A stretch of DNA of 64,000 nt from Paenibacillus camerounensis. Lineage in GTDB: Bacteria > Bacillota > Bacilli > Paenibacillales > Paenibacillaceae. The stretch spans positions 1 through 64,000 of the forward strand of contig NZ_CCDG010000049.1 of NCBI RefSeq assembly GCF_000723885.1, written 5' to 3'. Of the stretch, positions 53,302-61,635 are shown piece after piece (position 1 is the stretch's first letter; each line of letters begins with the position of its first letter). The notes below the pieces were generated by a model. The model was not told where the DNA came from and did not search any database. It saw only the letters and a program-made list of their open reading frames with translations. A program made the position numbers and the translations under genes.

Positions 53302-53744
53302 TTTTTTCTTTTTTCTTCCCATATTCTATATTTCACCGTACCTTTACCATCAATTTTTCCTTCAATACCTTTTGTTAGAAATTTATCTATTTGTCCCACT
53401 TTACTCCACGTGGCTAAGTTTTTATTTATATAAACTTCATCCCATGTATCAAAAATAGGAAAATGCAATAATAAATTTCTTATAAAACTTAACAAATCAT
53501 CCGCAATTATCCCTTCAAAATGAGGTCGTCCACCTTTTTTCATCCAATTAATATATTTTTTAATCGGCTCATAACTCAATAATTCTTTATATATCGAAAA
53601 TGATTCTCTTAGTTTATAAAATCTTGTTTTAGCCTCCTTATTAATAAAATCATCATTTACAACTTCTTCATATAAATCATAGAATCTATTATAAAATAAT
53701 GATAATACTTCGTTCTCTTTTTCGGTTGGTTTTAATTCTTCTAT
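53298..53744 (-). CDS. Hypothetical protein with apparent non-ATG start
   Basis: About 148 aa. The coding-like frame continues 55 codons upstream of the first usual start (TTG 53579): EELKPTEKENEVLSLFYNRF..., with GAGGGG six bases ahead of an ATA codon at 53742-53744. There is no ATG, GTG or TTG at the right distance. Either a rare ATA/ATT start is used or the start codon was mutated. C-terminal half: HFEGIIADDLLSFIRNLLLHF and KIDGKGTVKYRIWEEK. Family unknown. Translationally coupled to the next gene. Confidence 0.55.
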   Translation of the reverse strand: MEELKPTEKENEVLSLFYNRFYDLYEEVVNDDFINKEAKTRFYKLRESFSIYKELLSYEPIKKYINWMKKGGRPHFEGIIADDLLSFIRNLLLHFPIFDTWDEVYINKNLATWSKVGQIDKFLTKGIEGKIDGKGTVKYRIWEEKRKK

Positions 53745-53922
53745 TTTAATCCCCTCACAAATTCCAGTTTAGATTCATTTTACATATATTATATGGAATA
53801 TTATTTCATTGTATCTTTTCAAAATAAACTTAGAGCGATTCGATCTTTACTTATTATCTTTCAAATAATGTAATATTCACGAAATTCTTAATATAGAGAA
53901 TCATACTGATTCATCTTAAAAA

Positions 53923-54753
53923 TCACTTGTATTTCTTTAATAGTGTAATTTGGTTTTTAATTGAATACACCTCTATCTGTGTACCAAATTCGTTAGTGGT
54001 CGCTTCTCCATAACAAACTATTAATGAGTTCTCTATGGATTTAATAAATTCTTTATTCTTCTCTGCGTAATCCCAACTAATAAACAAGGAAAAATCATTC
54101 GTATTCTTATATATTGGATTATTCCCTTTTGTTAGTGGAATCTTAATGTTATTTTTAATAATCTGAGCAGATCTTGTATTGCCTCTCAAAATACAGATAG
54201 CTCTTTTTTCTTGCGATTGTTCTATTCTTTCAATAATTTCATCCTGACTCCCAATTAATTCTTTCAATTTTATAGTGCTTCCATCCTCTATTAAAAGCTG
54301 CAACTCCTCAAACTCCGGCTTTATTTTGAAATAATTCTTATTATCTAATAAATTTATCAGACTATATATAAATTTCTTACTTCTTTTACCCGCAAATACC
54401 CTGGCTTTTTTTGATCTGTTAACACTCAAGTTAGTTTGATTACTATTTAATCTCTTTGCTCTAGGAAGAATTGTTGATACTAATAGTTCAACTTCACCCA
54501 CATTTTCATGTTTTTCTTTCTGGCTTTCTATAATAGGTATAACACAGTTATTTTTGTGACTAGTAAGAGGCCAATTTTTAAAATGAGGATCATTATGCTC
54601 TTTACCTCTGGAAAATTGAACTTTTACACCACAAAAAATACAAGTAAATTTATCTCTGGTCTTCTCATACTTGTGAAACTCGCCATCTACATCAAGTGCG
54701 CACAAATACGTTTGCTTTCTATTAAAATAAATGGCATGACTCATTCTTGACAT
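53923..54753 (-). CDS. Hypothetical protein with CoiA-like zinc-binding N terminus
   Basis: 277 aa starting at ATG 54753 (GGAGG six to seven bases before). Residues ~25-75 carry C-x2-C (CIFCG), then HNDPHF and a later SHKNNC. The spacing is like the N-terminal zinc motif of competence-protein CoiA-type proteins. No nuclease motif is recognisable in the remainder, which is Lys/Asn/Ile-rich. First gene of the module. Confidence 0.65.
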   Translation of the reverse strand: MSRMSHAIYFNRKQTYLCALDVDGEFHKYEKTRDKFTCIFCGVKVQFSRGKEHNDPHFKNWPLTSHKNNCVIPIIESQKEKHENVGEVELLVSTILPRAKRLNSNQTNLSVNRSKKARVFAGKRSKKFIYSLINLLDNKNYFKIKPEFEELQLLIEDGSTIKLKELIGSQDEIIERIEQSQEKRAICILRGNTRSAQIIKNNIKIPLTKGNNPIYKNTNDFSLFISWDYAEKNKEFIKSIENSLIVCYGEATTNEFGTQIEVYSIKNQITLLKKYK

Positions 54754-55100
54754 TACTATCCTCCAATTCACATCAATTTCTGATAATGTTCTGTTCTTCA
54801 TGAAACTTGACGAATTTAGACCATTAGGCTAGGAACGAGTGTGCTTAACCGCGTAGGGGTATCCGTGGTAGACTACCTACATGGATTGTCACATACGGAT
54901 CGAGGTAAGTCTATTGCAATAAGTACTCCATTCTTATGTAGACTAATATGATCTTTCTTTAGAATCACTTTCGCATATTTTTGAACATATGAACATGGCA
55001 AAAGTATGGCGAATCAAAAAGTCCCCCATCATACTGCAACTTTATATTTTTTTGATTCACACAAACATCTCATCAATGACAAGTTCTTGGGTATCAACAA
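54754..55100. other. Gap between module 1 and second yyaL 5' copy
   Basis: 347 bases without a supported gene. It contains two long-loop inverted repeats: ATCCGT (54861) with ACGGAT (54895), enclosing GTAG/CTAC pairing, and GAATCAAAAA (55011) with TTTTTGATTC (55049). Confidence 0.5.
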
Positions 55101-55345
55101 CTAGCTATACCTAATAGATAAGAAGACAGGCTTATTGTCGCGTTTAGCGACTTCAAAATCCTCTTCAGACCAAGGGAACCAATCCACCGGGTTGTGTGCA
55201 TGTTGCAGCAGATACGGCGACTTCTCCTTAGCTAATCTATTGGGTACTTTTTGAGTTGTCATGGGGCATCACCTCGTTTCAATGGGATTTAGGTAAAGTA
55301 TTGCTTAGGGTTAGTTTACCCAAAATGGTGGGGGAAAGCACAGTT
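55101..55345 (-). pseudogene. Second copy of yyaL 5' end with its upstream region
   Basis: 53 codons (55101-55262; MTTQKVPNRLAKEKSPYLLQ ... FLSIRYS) end in TAG at the same codon as the first copy. By eye about 85% of bases match that copy. Homology extends ~80 bases upstream through the ribosome site GAGGTGAT. After the TAG come TTGTTGAT, eight differing bases, and ACTTGTCATTGATG, the counterpart of the TCHW codons, then the sequence diverges. The divergence shows that it is not a recent tandem duplication. Confidence 0.88.
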
Positions 55346-55397
55346 TAAGGAAAAAAGGTAGCAACACCTCAATGTATTAAATGTTTTCCTCATTATC

Positions 55398-55877
55398 TCA
55401 ATTAGTTAACCGCAGATAATGCATTTTAATATCTTGTAATGCGAAACTTAAATCAAACGATGCTTCAATAGCAATATAAAAGGCAATAATACTAGCTAAT
55501 AGAAATACAACTGCTACATCTTTAAGTATTTTCCTGTTCTTCTTACAAAGGTAAAAGCAAATCACTGCTACTATTATAAAGTATGATGACGATATGATTA
55601 GTTTTGAAAATACCCGTTTAATATCACTTACAGCCATCATATAATTTTGCAATTCATCTTTATTGTCGATACTTTCCTTGATAGTGGTTATATCTCCTTT
55701 GTAACCTACCCTCCAGGAGAATGAATTTCCCTCTTTGGTTACGCTGTACTCATAGCCCATACCTGTACCATCAACTATAACTCCTGAATATTCTTGTGTA
55801 TCTTCTTCACTTTGGGTACAAGCCGATAATATTAAAGTGAAACAAAGCAAGACAATCGGAATATATTTTTTTATGAT
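55398..55877 (-). CDS. Small membrane lipoprotein, apparent non-ATG start
   Basis: About 159 aa. A lipobox LILSAC follows a signal sequence whose first part (IKKYIPIVLLCF) lies upstream of the first usual start codon (TTG 55850). GGAGGGG is six bases ahead of ATC 55875-55877 and nine ahead of ATA 55872-55874, so a rare start seems needed. The mature part is a small Gly/Ser/Thr-rich domain (~20-75). Two helices follow (~105-125, ~130-150). Function unknown. Confidence 0.6.
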   Translation of the reverse strand: MIKKYIPIVLLCFTLILSACTQSEEDTQEYSGVIVDGTGMGYEYSVTKEGNSFSWRVGYKGDITTIKESIDNKDELQNYMMAVSDIKRVFSKLIISSSYFIIVAVICFYLCKKNRKILKDVAVVFLLASIIAFYIAIEASFDLSFALQDIKMHYLRLTN

Positions 55878-55976
55878 AATTATCCCCTCCCTTAATTAGT
55901 AAGCACCACCGACATCCCACCAAAGACAATTAGAATAGCCGATGCTCTTTATAATAACGTCCATCATCTTAGCCCT

Positions 55977-56270
55977 CTAGATAATGCTGACTTTCGCAAT
56001 ATCCTTTCCAGCCCAAAGATTAAAGCTATATCCTGATTCGAGCAATTGCCAAGGTGCTTCGTCAACTATAAAAGCAACATCAGCATATGTATTCCACGTA
56101 TCTCCAATATGTCCTGTTATCCTAACCAGCACAGTCCACGTTTCGCCATAACTTGTCTTATCCTTCATTTCACCATAGTATACAACTAGGTCACGCATCC
56201 ACTCGTTCACTGGGAACTTGCTCGGGTCTTTATTCCACTTAATGAGCGCTTTACACAATCTATTCTCCAC
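55977..56270 (-). CDS. Hypothetical small protein (immunity-like?)
   Basis: About 97 aa from GTG 56270, chosen because GGAGAGAG lies six bases before; the ATG at 56306 has no ribosome site. The second half (YADVAFIVDEAPWQLLESGY ... LWAGKDIAKVSII) is a compact beta-rich pattern resembling small immunity-type proteins found beside toxins. No toxin partner is visible. The previous gene ends 41 bases upstream. Confidence 0.55.
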   Translation of the reverse strand: MENRLCKALIKWNKDPSKFPVNEWMRDLVVYYGEMKDKTSYGETWTVLVRITGHIGDTWNTYADVAFIVDEAPWQLLESGYSFNLWAGKDIAKVSII

Positions 56271-56311
56271 AAATATCTCTCTCCATTGTACAGATTGCAC
56301 GTTCATATATT

Positions 56312-57040
56312 TTATTTATACGTACGTATCGCCCATTCATCTTTATTATATACAAGCCAATATTCTAAGTTAGCTTTCGCCTTATGTCTTTCCATGTTGT
56401 TATATACATCATCAAAGTCCATGTTTGTTCCAATAATGTTGAAAGGGATTTCTATGCTGTTGCTTGATTTAACAATTCTATAAAAATCGACCAGTATCCC
56501 ATCTTTAGCGAATAACATTAATTGTTCTCCAATATCGGGACCTAATAACGACACATTCTTTCGATAAGACTTCAATCTATTTGAAAGCAGACGTCCTAAC
56601 ACATCAAGATATTGATTTTTATCTTTATAGTAGATTTTATTAAACCAGCCATCATCATGCGCTAAGTACACAAACTTATTATTGAGTTTTTCAAAGAAAG
56701 GGCCTTTAAGTGGTTGTTTATAATGCCCTAAATACAATAGCTCCGCTTTCTCATGTGATGTAAGATTATCCAGGTTAATCATCTCATCAAAATCCACCCA
56801 ACAAAAATCACCATAAGAATACACATTTTCTCTATACAGGTCGTTTAGATTTTCTTTTCTTACAAATTCTAGCCTTAGCCCATTATGAAAGTCCTCACCT
56901 GTATATCCAGATGCAAGGAGCAATATATTGCGTGGTTCAATTGTAAGGCTATTGATAAAGTCAATAAATTCAATTCCCATTGATGTTACTGACTGTTCAC
57001 TTTCGTTATAGATCATATAAATAACATCTTTTGTTTTCAT
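56312..57040 (-). CDS. Hypothetical protein behind a G10 tract
   Basis: 242 aa, not recognised. N terminus MKTKDVIYMIYNESEQS; a central YGDFCWVDFDEM; C terminus EYWLVYNKDEWAIRTYK. No membrane segment. The ribosome site is unusual: ten consecutive G residues on the coding strand (57044-57053) end three bases before ATG 57040. Tract-length changes by slippage could alter expression. Confidence 0.65.
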   Translation of the reverse strand: MKTKDVIYMIYNESEQSVTSMGIEFIDFINSLTIEPRNILLLASGYTGEDFHNGLRLEFVRKENLNDLYRENVYSYGDFCWVDFDEMINLDNLTSHEKAELLYLGHYKQPLKGPFFEKLNNKFVYLAHDDGWFNKIYYKDKNQYLDVLGRLLSNRLKSYRKNVSLLGPDIGEQLMLFAKDGILVDFYRIVKSSNSIEIPFNIIGTNMDFDDVYNNMERHKAKANLEYWLVYNKDEWAIRTYK

Positions 57041-57264
57041 CTGCCCCCCCCCCAATTTTCACCAGCCAATCCACAAACCTCACTCTCCCCTCTATGATAC
57101 TCCCTATTTCTTCAATTGTAGAGTTTAGCAGTCACTACTCAATATAAGGTATAGTAGTAAGTGATTGATTTCCAATTGCTTCTGCTATCCTATTTCTTGC
57201 ATATTGCATATTCGATTGTAATTAGATGAAAGACGAGCCACTTTGAATGAATGGGGGATTAGTG

Positions 57265-58302
57265 ATGGGCGTGGTATGGACAAGCTCTATGAGTGGTGCA
57301 CCCTGGACAAGAAGTAAAATGATGGACGCGACGAAACAGCTGCGGCAGCGGGCGCTTATTTCATTTGTCATTGGTATAGACAAGCTCGAAGATTTGGCTG
57401 AATTAGATAAGCATGTGTTTGCTATACGCCCAGATTTAGTGCTGTCCATTAGTCAGGTTGATATGAAGGGGCGTTATACCCAGCAATTGCTACAGGCGAT
57501 AGCGGAATTACAACATATCACTGCCTTGCAGTTACACCTTCGCCATAGCATTGATTTAAGTATACTTGGTAAGTTAGAGCGGTTGCATTATTTTTCAATA
57601 ACCAGCAGACAGCCGGTACATTTAAGCTTTATTTCGAGCTTTACAGAGCTTAAATATCTTTCGGTGCATGGGAAATTTCACGACTTATCACCGATAGGTG
57701 ATGCTACCAGGCTGGATACAATACTTTTGAGCACTACTATTTATGAGCTTGATTTTGTTCGTCAATTACCGAAGCTGAAGTGTCTCTTTATTCATGATTG
57801 TACATTGGAAGGCTCACTGGACGCACTGGTCGATTCGACAGTTACAATGCTCAGTTTAGCAGGTATACGTAACTTAACAGATTTAACGGAAATAGAATTA
57901 ATGCATAAGCTCGTGTACCTGCGATTATCCTTATCCAAGGTGGAATTTTTATGCGATTTTTCTAGAATGCACGATCTTCGACAGCTTGAACTGGACCAGA
58001 TGAAGGCTCTACAACAGATTGATCCTTTATGGACAGCACAGCGGCTTGAACGGTTAAGTCTAAGAGAGATTTCCACAGCCGTTAAAGCGAAGGATCTAGA
58101 GCCTTTGACCGAAATGGCGCATTTACAACAGCTGGATTTTCAGTTTATTGATTTTAATAAAGGCAGGATTACGGCATTACGGGAACGGTTCGCCCAAGCA
58201 GGGAAAGCACATATTCTCTATGAGAATATTCCTGAAGACCAGCGGATAGAGCCCCTGTCGCTATTGCATCTCCAAAAACATTTAGGACTAGATAAAAGCT
58301 AG
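57265..58302 (+). CDS. Leucine-rich-repeat protein
   Basis: 345 aa from ATG 57265 (GGGGGA six bases before). From ~65 onward irregular repeats of ~20-25 residues follow the L-x-x-L-x-L pattern: ITALQLHLRHSIDLSILGKL, LHYFSI, LKYLSVHGKFHDLSPIG, VTMLSLAGIRNLTDLTEIEL, LRQLELDQM and LERLSLREI. No signal peptide, so cytosolic. It probably binds another protein. This is the only plus-strand gene of the island. Confidence 0.8.
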   Translation: MGVVWTSSMSGAPWTRSKMMDATKQLRQRALISFVIGIDKLEDLAELDKHVFAIRPDLVLSISQVDMKGRYTQQLLQAIAELQHITALQLHLRHSIDLSILGKLERLHYFSITSRQPVHLSFISSFTELKYLSVHGKFHDLSPIGDATRLDTILLSTTIYELDFVRQLPKLKCLFIHDCTLEGSLDALVDSTVTMLSLAGIRNLTDLTEIELMHKLVYLRLSLSKVEFLCDFSRMHDLRQLELDQMKALQQIDPLWTAQRLERLSLREISTAVKAKDLEPLTEMAHLQQLDFQFIDFNKGRITALRERFAQAGKAHILYENIPEDQRIEPLSLLHLQKHLGLDKS

Positions 58303-58350
58303 CCAATGACCCAAGCCGTAATAGCCCGCCCCCCGTTCATGAACGCGCAT

Positions 58351-58404
58351 AATAGATAAGGAGACAGGCTTGTTAGCGCACCTCGCGTTATTCAAAGCCT
58401 CTCC
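58351..58404 (-). pseudogene. Third, degraded copy of the yyaL 5' end
   Basis: 54 bases read EEALNNARCANKPVSLSI on the minus strand. They correspond to codons ~33-50 of the other copies and end just before the GYS codons. It lies nine bases from the DUF4097 gene and marks the right edge of the island. Confidence 0.75.
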
Positions 58405-58413
58405 TTAGCGGTT

Positions 58414-59286
58414 CTACCTTACACCAATGCTTCCTGAGTCACTTTTAACATATAAGGAATTCTCCCCTAAGCCAATAGTTCCATCAACCTTCTTGTTGGT
58501 ATTCTCCGTTGTTATGAGATTATCCAGACGGACCGTTGTATCACCTTTGCCATTTTCCACTGCCAATTTCAAGCTGGCTGGAACGGTTAGATAATGAACC
58601 TGAATGTCCCCGGATTTCGTTTCGACTCTCGTCTCCCCTGTTTCTTCTACCCCGCTAAGAACGATTTCGCCGCTTTGGGTATACAGACTCATGACTGAAC
58701 TGATCACATTGGTAAAATAAAGATCGTTCCCCCTGCCAGCTACATCAATCCGCTCAAAAGAGCTGTCCTTAACATTCAGGTCCCCTTCTGTTAGATTAAA
58801 ATCGCCCGAGTCTGCTTCCACCTGATTTAAGTGCATACTGCCAGCTTTATTTTCAATGAGCACACTATGGGTGACCAGCGCCCGGATCTTGATGTCTCCT
58901 TCATTATTAATCATACTGACCTGTTCCACTGTACTTTTAGGAATAAAGACCGTGATCATCCCCTGCTTATGAAAAGAAAAGGCGGAGAACGCCCCTCCTA
59001 TTTGCTTACCCTGCTGAATGACCAATCTGCCGGACTGGCTAGTCACTGTAACAGGAGCCTTGTTCTTGTCCGTCTGCTTTCCCTTAATGTCTACATGGAC
59101 TTGATTGTCCTTTGACTCCTCCACCACAAGATTCCAGGAATCACCTTTGAGCTCAATGCTCTTAATATCCTGAGCCGGAATCTGTTGCGTGAGCACAAAA
59201 TCCTGCGATCTGCCCTGCAAGCCGATAACTAGAATTCCCGCCAGAACCAGCACCATCACTATCCAAATCCACTTATTTGATTTCAT
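58414..59286 (-). CDS. DUF4097 family membrane-anchored protein
   Basis: 290 aa. An N-terminal anchor (~5-23) is followed by a right-handed beta-helix-like run of short repeats (DIKIRAL, SMHLNQVEADSGDFNLTEGD, GEIVLSGVEETGETRVETKSG), the pattern of DUF4097/YvlB proteins that are often in cell-envelope stress operons. It starts four bases after the permease stop, so it is the third gene of the ABC operon and may assist sensing or resistance. Confidence 0.85.
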   Translation of the reverse strand: MKSNKWIWIVMVLVLAGILVIGLQGRSQDFVLTQQIPAQDIKSIELKGDSWNLVVEESKDNQVHVDIKGKQTDKNKAPVTVTSQSGRLVIQQGKQIGGAFSAFSFHKQGMITVFIPKSTVEQVSMINNEGDIKIRALVTHSVLIENKAGSMHLNQVEADSGDFNLTEGDLNVKDSSFERIDVAGRGNDLYFTNVISSVMSLYTQSGEIVLSGVEETGETRVETKSGDIQVHYLTVPASLKLAVENGKGDTTVRLDNLITTENTNKKVDGTIGLGENSLYVKSDSGSIGVR

Positions 59287-59289
59287 AGC

Positions 59290-59994
59290 TTATACAACAT
59301 CCTTTCTATCAATCATCCTGTACGACAGGTAAGCGATAGCCAATCCCAGCAGGCAAAAAACGACAGGTACACCGATAAATTGAAACATGGATACTGAACG
59401 GCTTCCATCTGAAACCATAGAATTCAGCAGAATTCCCAGGATTACGGAGCTGGTGATTGTGGTGGCAGTAGATTTTTTATGCATACCAAAAGACAACGGA
59501 ATAAGACTTAAGCCTGCTGTCATTAAGGAAGCAATAAGAAGGGATGGGAGGGTAGCTGCTACATCTTCCTTTGACGCTGCTGTTTCGAAAAAATGCATAT
59601 TGGGATTCAATAAGACGGTCAACACCTCAATGATGAAGGTAGAGATCACTACACCGAAGAAGCAGAAGCCGAACACAATCATTAGCTTTGCTTGCATCAT
59701 TTTTTTGCGCGGTAAAGGATATGTGAACAGCAATTGAATCGTTTTCTCCTTATACTCATCAATCACCAGTCTGGAAATAAGAATGCCTGAAAAAACAACA
59801 AAGGTAATGCGGACAAAAATGTTAGCCAATGACATGAAGGCTGTAAAATCCATAAACATCGGTTCCTCCTGAACATTTGACAGTAGCGCCATTCCTGCTA
59901 CCATTCCAAAAATAATAATCATACAAATCACAGCCCTTATCCCATATCCCGCCAGGTTATTTCTCTTCCATTCGATCTTCATTAATCTGAACAT
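59290..59994 (-). CDS. ABC-2 type permease (BcrB/LanE-like)
   Basis: 234 aa, six helices, with the conserved KEKTIQLLFTYPLPRKKMM cytoplasmic segment (~85-104) typical of peptide-resistance and ABC-2 permeases. GGAGG eight bases before ATG 59994 fixes the start just past the ATPase stop. Partner of the BcrA-like ATPase. Confidence 0.88.
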   Translation of the reverse strand: MFRLMKIEWKRNNLAGYGIRAVICMIIIFGMVAGMALLSNVQEEPMFMDFTAFMSLANIFVRITFVVFSGILISRLVIDEYKEKTIQLLFTYPLPRKKMMQAKLMIVFGFCFFGVVISTFIIEVLTVLLNPNMHFFETAASKEDVAATLPSLLIASLMTAGLSLIPLSFGMHKKSTATTITSSVILGILLNSMVSDGSRSVSMFQFIGVPVVFCLLGLAIAYLSYRMIDRKDVV

Positions 59995-59995
59995 G

Positions 59996-60715
59996 TTATT
60001 TGCCTCCATTAATAATATTCAGAAAATACTCTTCAAGGTTAGCATTTTCTCTTCGGATGTCACTCATCTTGACTTCCTTGATGAAATGTCCATGATTAAT
60101 AATTCCAATCGTATCCGCAATAGACTCAATCTCTGAAATAATATGGCTGGAGAGCAGAATGGTCATCCCGTAGTTATTCTTCAGCTCCAGCAATAGCATA
60201 CGGATATCTCTGATCCCCACAGGGTCCAAACCATTAATCGGCTCATCCAAAATCAGAATTTCCGGTTTGGTAAGAATGGCTCTGGCAATTCCCAGGCGCT
60301 GCTTCATCCCAAGCGAGAACTGATGTACTTTTTTGTTCCCGGCTTCTTTTAAGCCTACCGTCTCCAGCACCTCAAGAATGCGGTTCTCCTCATGATACTG
60401 AGTGTACGCGCAGTGAACATTCAGGTTCTCGATGGCTGTTTTCCGGTCAAAAAAAACGGGATATTCGATGATGCTGCCGATATGCCGCAAGTATTGATAA
60501 GACGTTGGCGTAACAGTCTGATTCAGCACCACAACCTCGCCTGATGTCGGCTTCAGCAAATTCAGAATCATTTTCATTATTGTTGTTTTCCCTGCACCAT
60601 TGGGTCCCAAGAACCCGTAGATCTCACCTTTTTCAATGTGCATAGTTACATCTGAGACAATTTCAGTTCCTTTGTATTCCTTTGACAAGTGATTGATCTG
60701 GATTATGGATTCCAT
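59996..60715 (-). CDS. ABC transporter ATPase (BcrA/LanF-like)
   Basis: 239 aa with GPNGAGKTT (Walker A, ~38), FSLGMKQRLGIARA (signature, ~133) and ILILDEPINGLDP (Walker B, ~152). The C-terminal form matches bacitracin- and lantibiotic-resistance ATPases. AAGGAG before the start. A LytTR-type direct repeat lies ~85-110 bases upstream. Confidence 0.92.
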   Translation of the reverse strand: MESIIQINHLSKEYKGTEIVSDVTMHIEKGEIYGFLGPNGAGKTTIMKMILNLLKPTSGEVVVLNQTVTPTSYQYLRHIGSIIEYPVFFDRKTAIENLNVHCAYTQYHEENRILEVLETVGLKEAGNKKVHQFSLGMKQRLGIARAILTKPEILILDEPINGLDPVGIRDIRMLLLELKNNYGMTILLSSHIISEIESIADTIGIINHGHFIKEVKMSDIRRENANLEEYFLNIINGGK

Positions 60716-60797
60716 GACTCTCGCTCCTTATGGGATGTTGTCTGTCTGCTGCCATTCCAGCATAAGGCTTTTATCCCCGGTTCAAGATAGCTACATC

Positions 60798-60827
60798 ACC
60801 AACAGTCCCTTAACCTTCATAAACGGT
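60798..60827 (-). promoter_or_regulatory. LytTR-type direct repeat upstream of the BcrA-like gene
   Basis: Minus strand ACCGTTTAT (60819-60827), 12 bases, ACTGTTGGT (60798-60806). The first matches the LytTR half-site WMMGTTNRK fully, the second with one mismatch, and the 12-base gap is the family spacing. A weak promoter (TTGAAC, 15 bases, TATGCT) follows. Confidence 0.65.
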
Positions 60828-60844
60828 ACTCTGGATCCCAACAC

Positions 60845-60888
60845 AAAAAGTGCCGGCAGCTATGTATATAACAGCTTACCGGCACTTT
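60845..60888 (-). terminator. Terminator of kinase-regulator operon
   Basis: AAAGTGCCGG ... CCGGCACTTT, ten base pairs, with an inner AGCT/AGCT pairing and T residues after it. Confidence 0.88.
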
Positions 60889-60891
60889 AAG

Positions 60892-61635
60892 TTATGATTG
60901 TCTTATGGCTTCCATCTTTTCAAGCGTTTCCTTCAGCAGCCGCCTTGAAACCAGACAGCTCTCGTTGTGATCAAACCAGATCCATTTGTTCTTTTTATCA
61001 ACAGACCTGATATTGGCCAAATTAACTACAAACGCCCGATGGCAACGGAAGAGCCGTTTATCCTGATCTGCAATCTCATTTAATTCAGCATAAAAATCAA
61101 GAACCTTGGTCTTAGTAACCAATCTTATTTTATGAGCAATTTCCATCGTTTCGAAGAAAAGAATATCAGAAAACGGGATTTGAAAGCTGGTGTATTTATT
61201 CTCGAAAGAAAAGGTATCGGAACTCACTGGGATCGTTCTTCTTGAATTGGCAATTAACAGACACTCTTCGACTTTACGAACAAAATCAGCTTCTTGTAAT
61301 TCTTTTTCAATAAAATCCAAAGCAGCTACACGATATTCAAACGTTACCGGTGCAAGCTCGGAATGTGTGGTTACAAATACAATCGTGCCGTAAGCGTCCC
61401 TGCTTCTAATCTCCTTAGCGATAGCCAGCCCTTTTTGTTCCTCATGCTTGATCTCCAAATCGAGAAAATACAATTGATGGTCGGCTGCATCCGCAATTTT
61501 CTCCAGCAAATGATCAGGTTTTGCAGTTGAAAATAAACTCCGGTAAGTAATCCGATGCTTCAGCGCCAAGGTCTTAATGATGCGTTCCAGCCGCTGCTGC
61601 TGGATCAGGTTATCCTCTAGTATGTAAATGTTCAT
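60892..61635 (-). CDS. LytTR family response regulator (AgrA/ComE-like)
   Basis: 247 aa. Receiver domain (~1-125): acidic pair LEDN, phospho-acceptor Asp in YFLDLEI (~58), switch Thr in VTTHS and a Lys-like position in FIEKE. C-terminal LytTR DNA-binding domain (~135-240; SDILFFETMEIAHKIRLV, LFRCHRAFVVNLANI). It overlaps the kinase gene by 26 bases. The nearby LytTR site suggests control of the BcrAB-type operon. Confidence 0.93.
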   Translation of the reverse strand: MNIYILEDNLIQQQRLERIIKTLALKHRITYRSLFSTAKPDHLLEKIADAADHQLYFLDLEIKHEEQKGLAIAKEIRSRDAYGTIVFVTTHSELAPVTFEYRVAALDFIEKELQEADFVRKVEECLLIANSRRTIPVSSDTFSFENKYTSFQIPFSDILFFETMEIAHKIRLVTKTKVLDFYAELNEIADQDKRLFRCHRAFVVNLANIRSVDKKNKWIWFDHNESCLVSRRLLKETLEKMEAIRQS

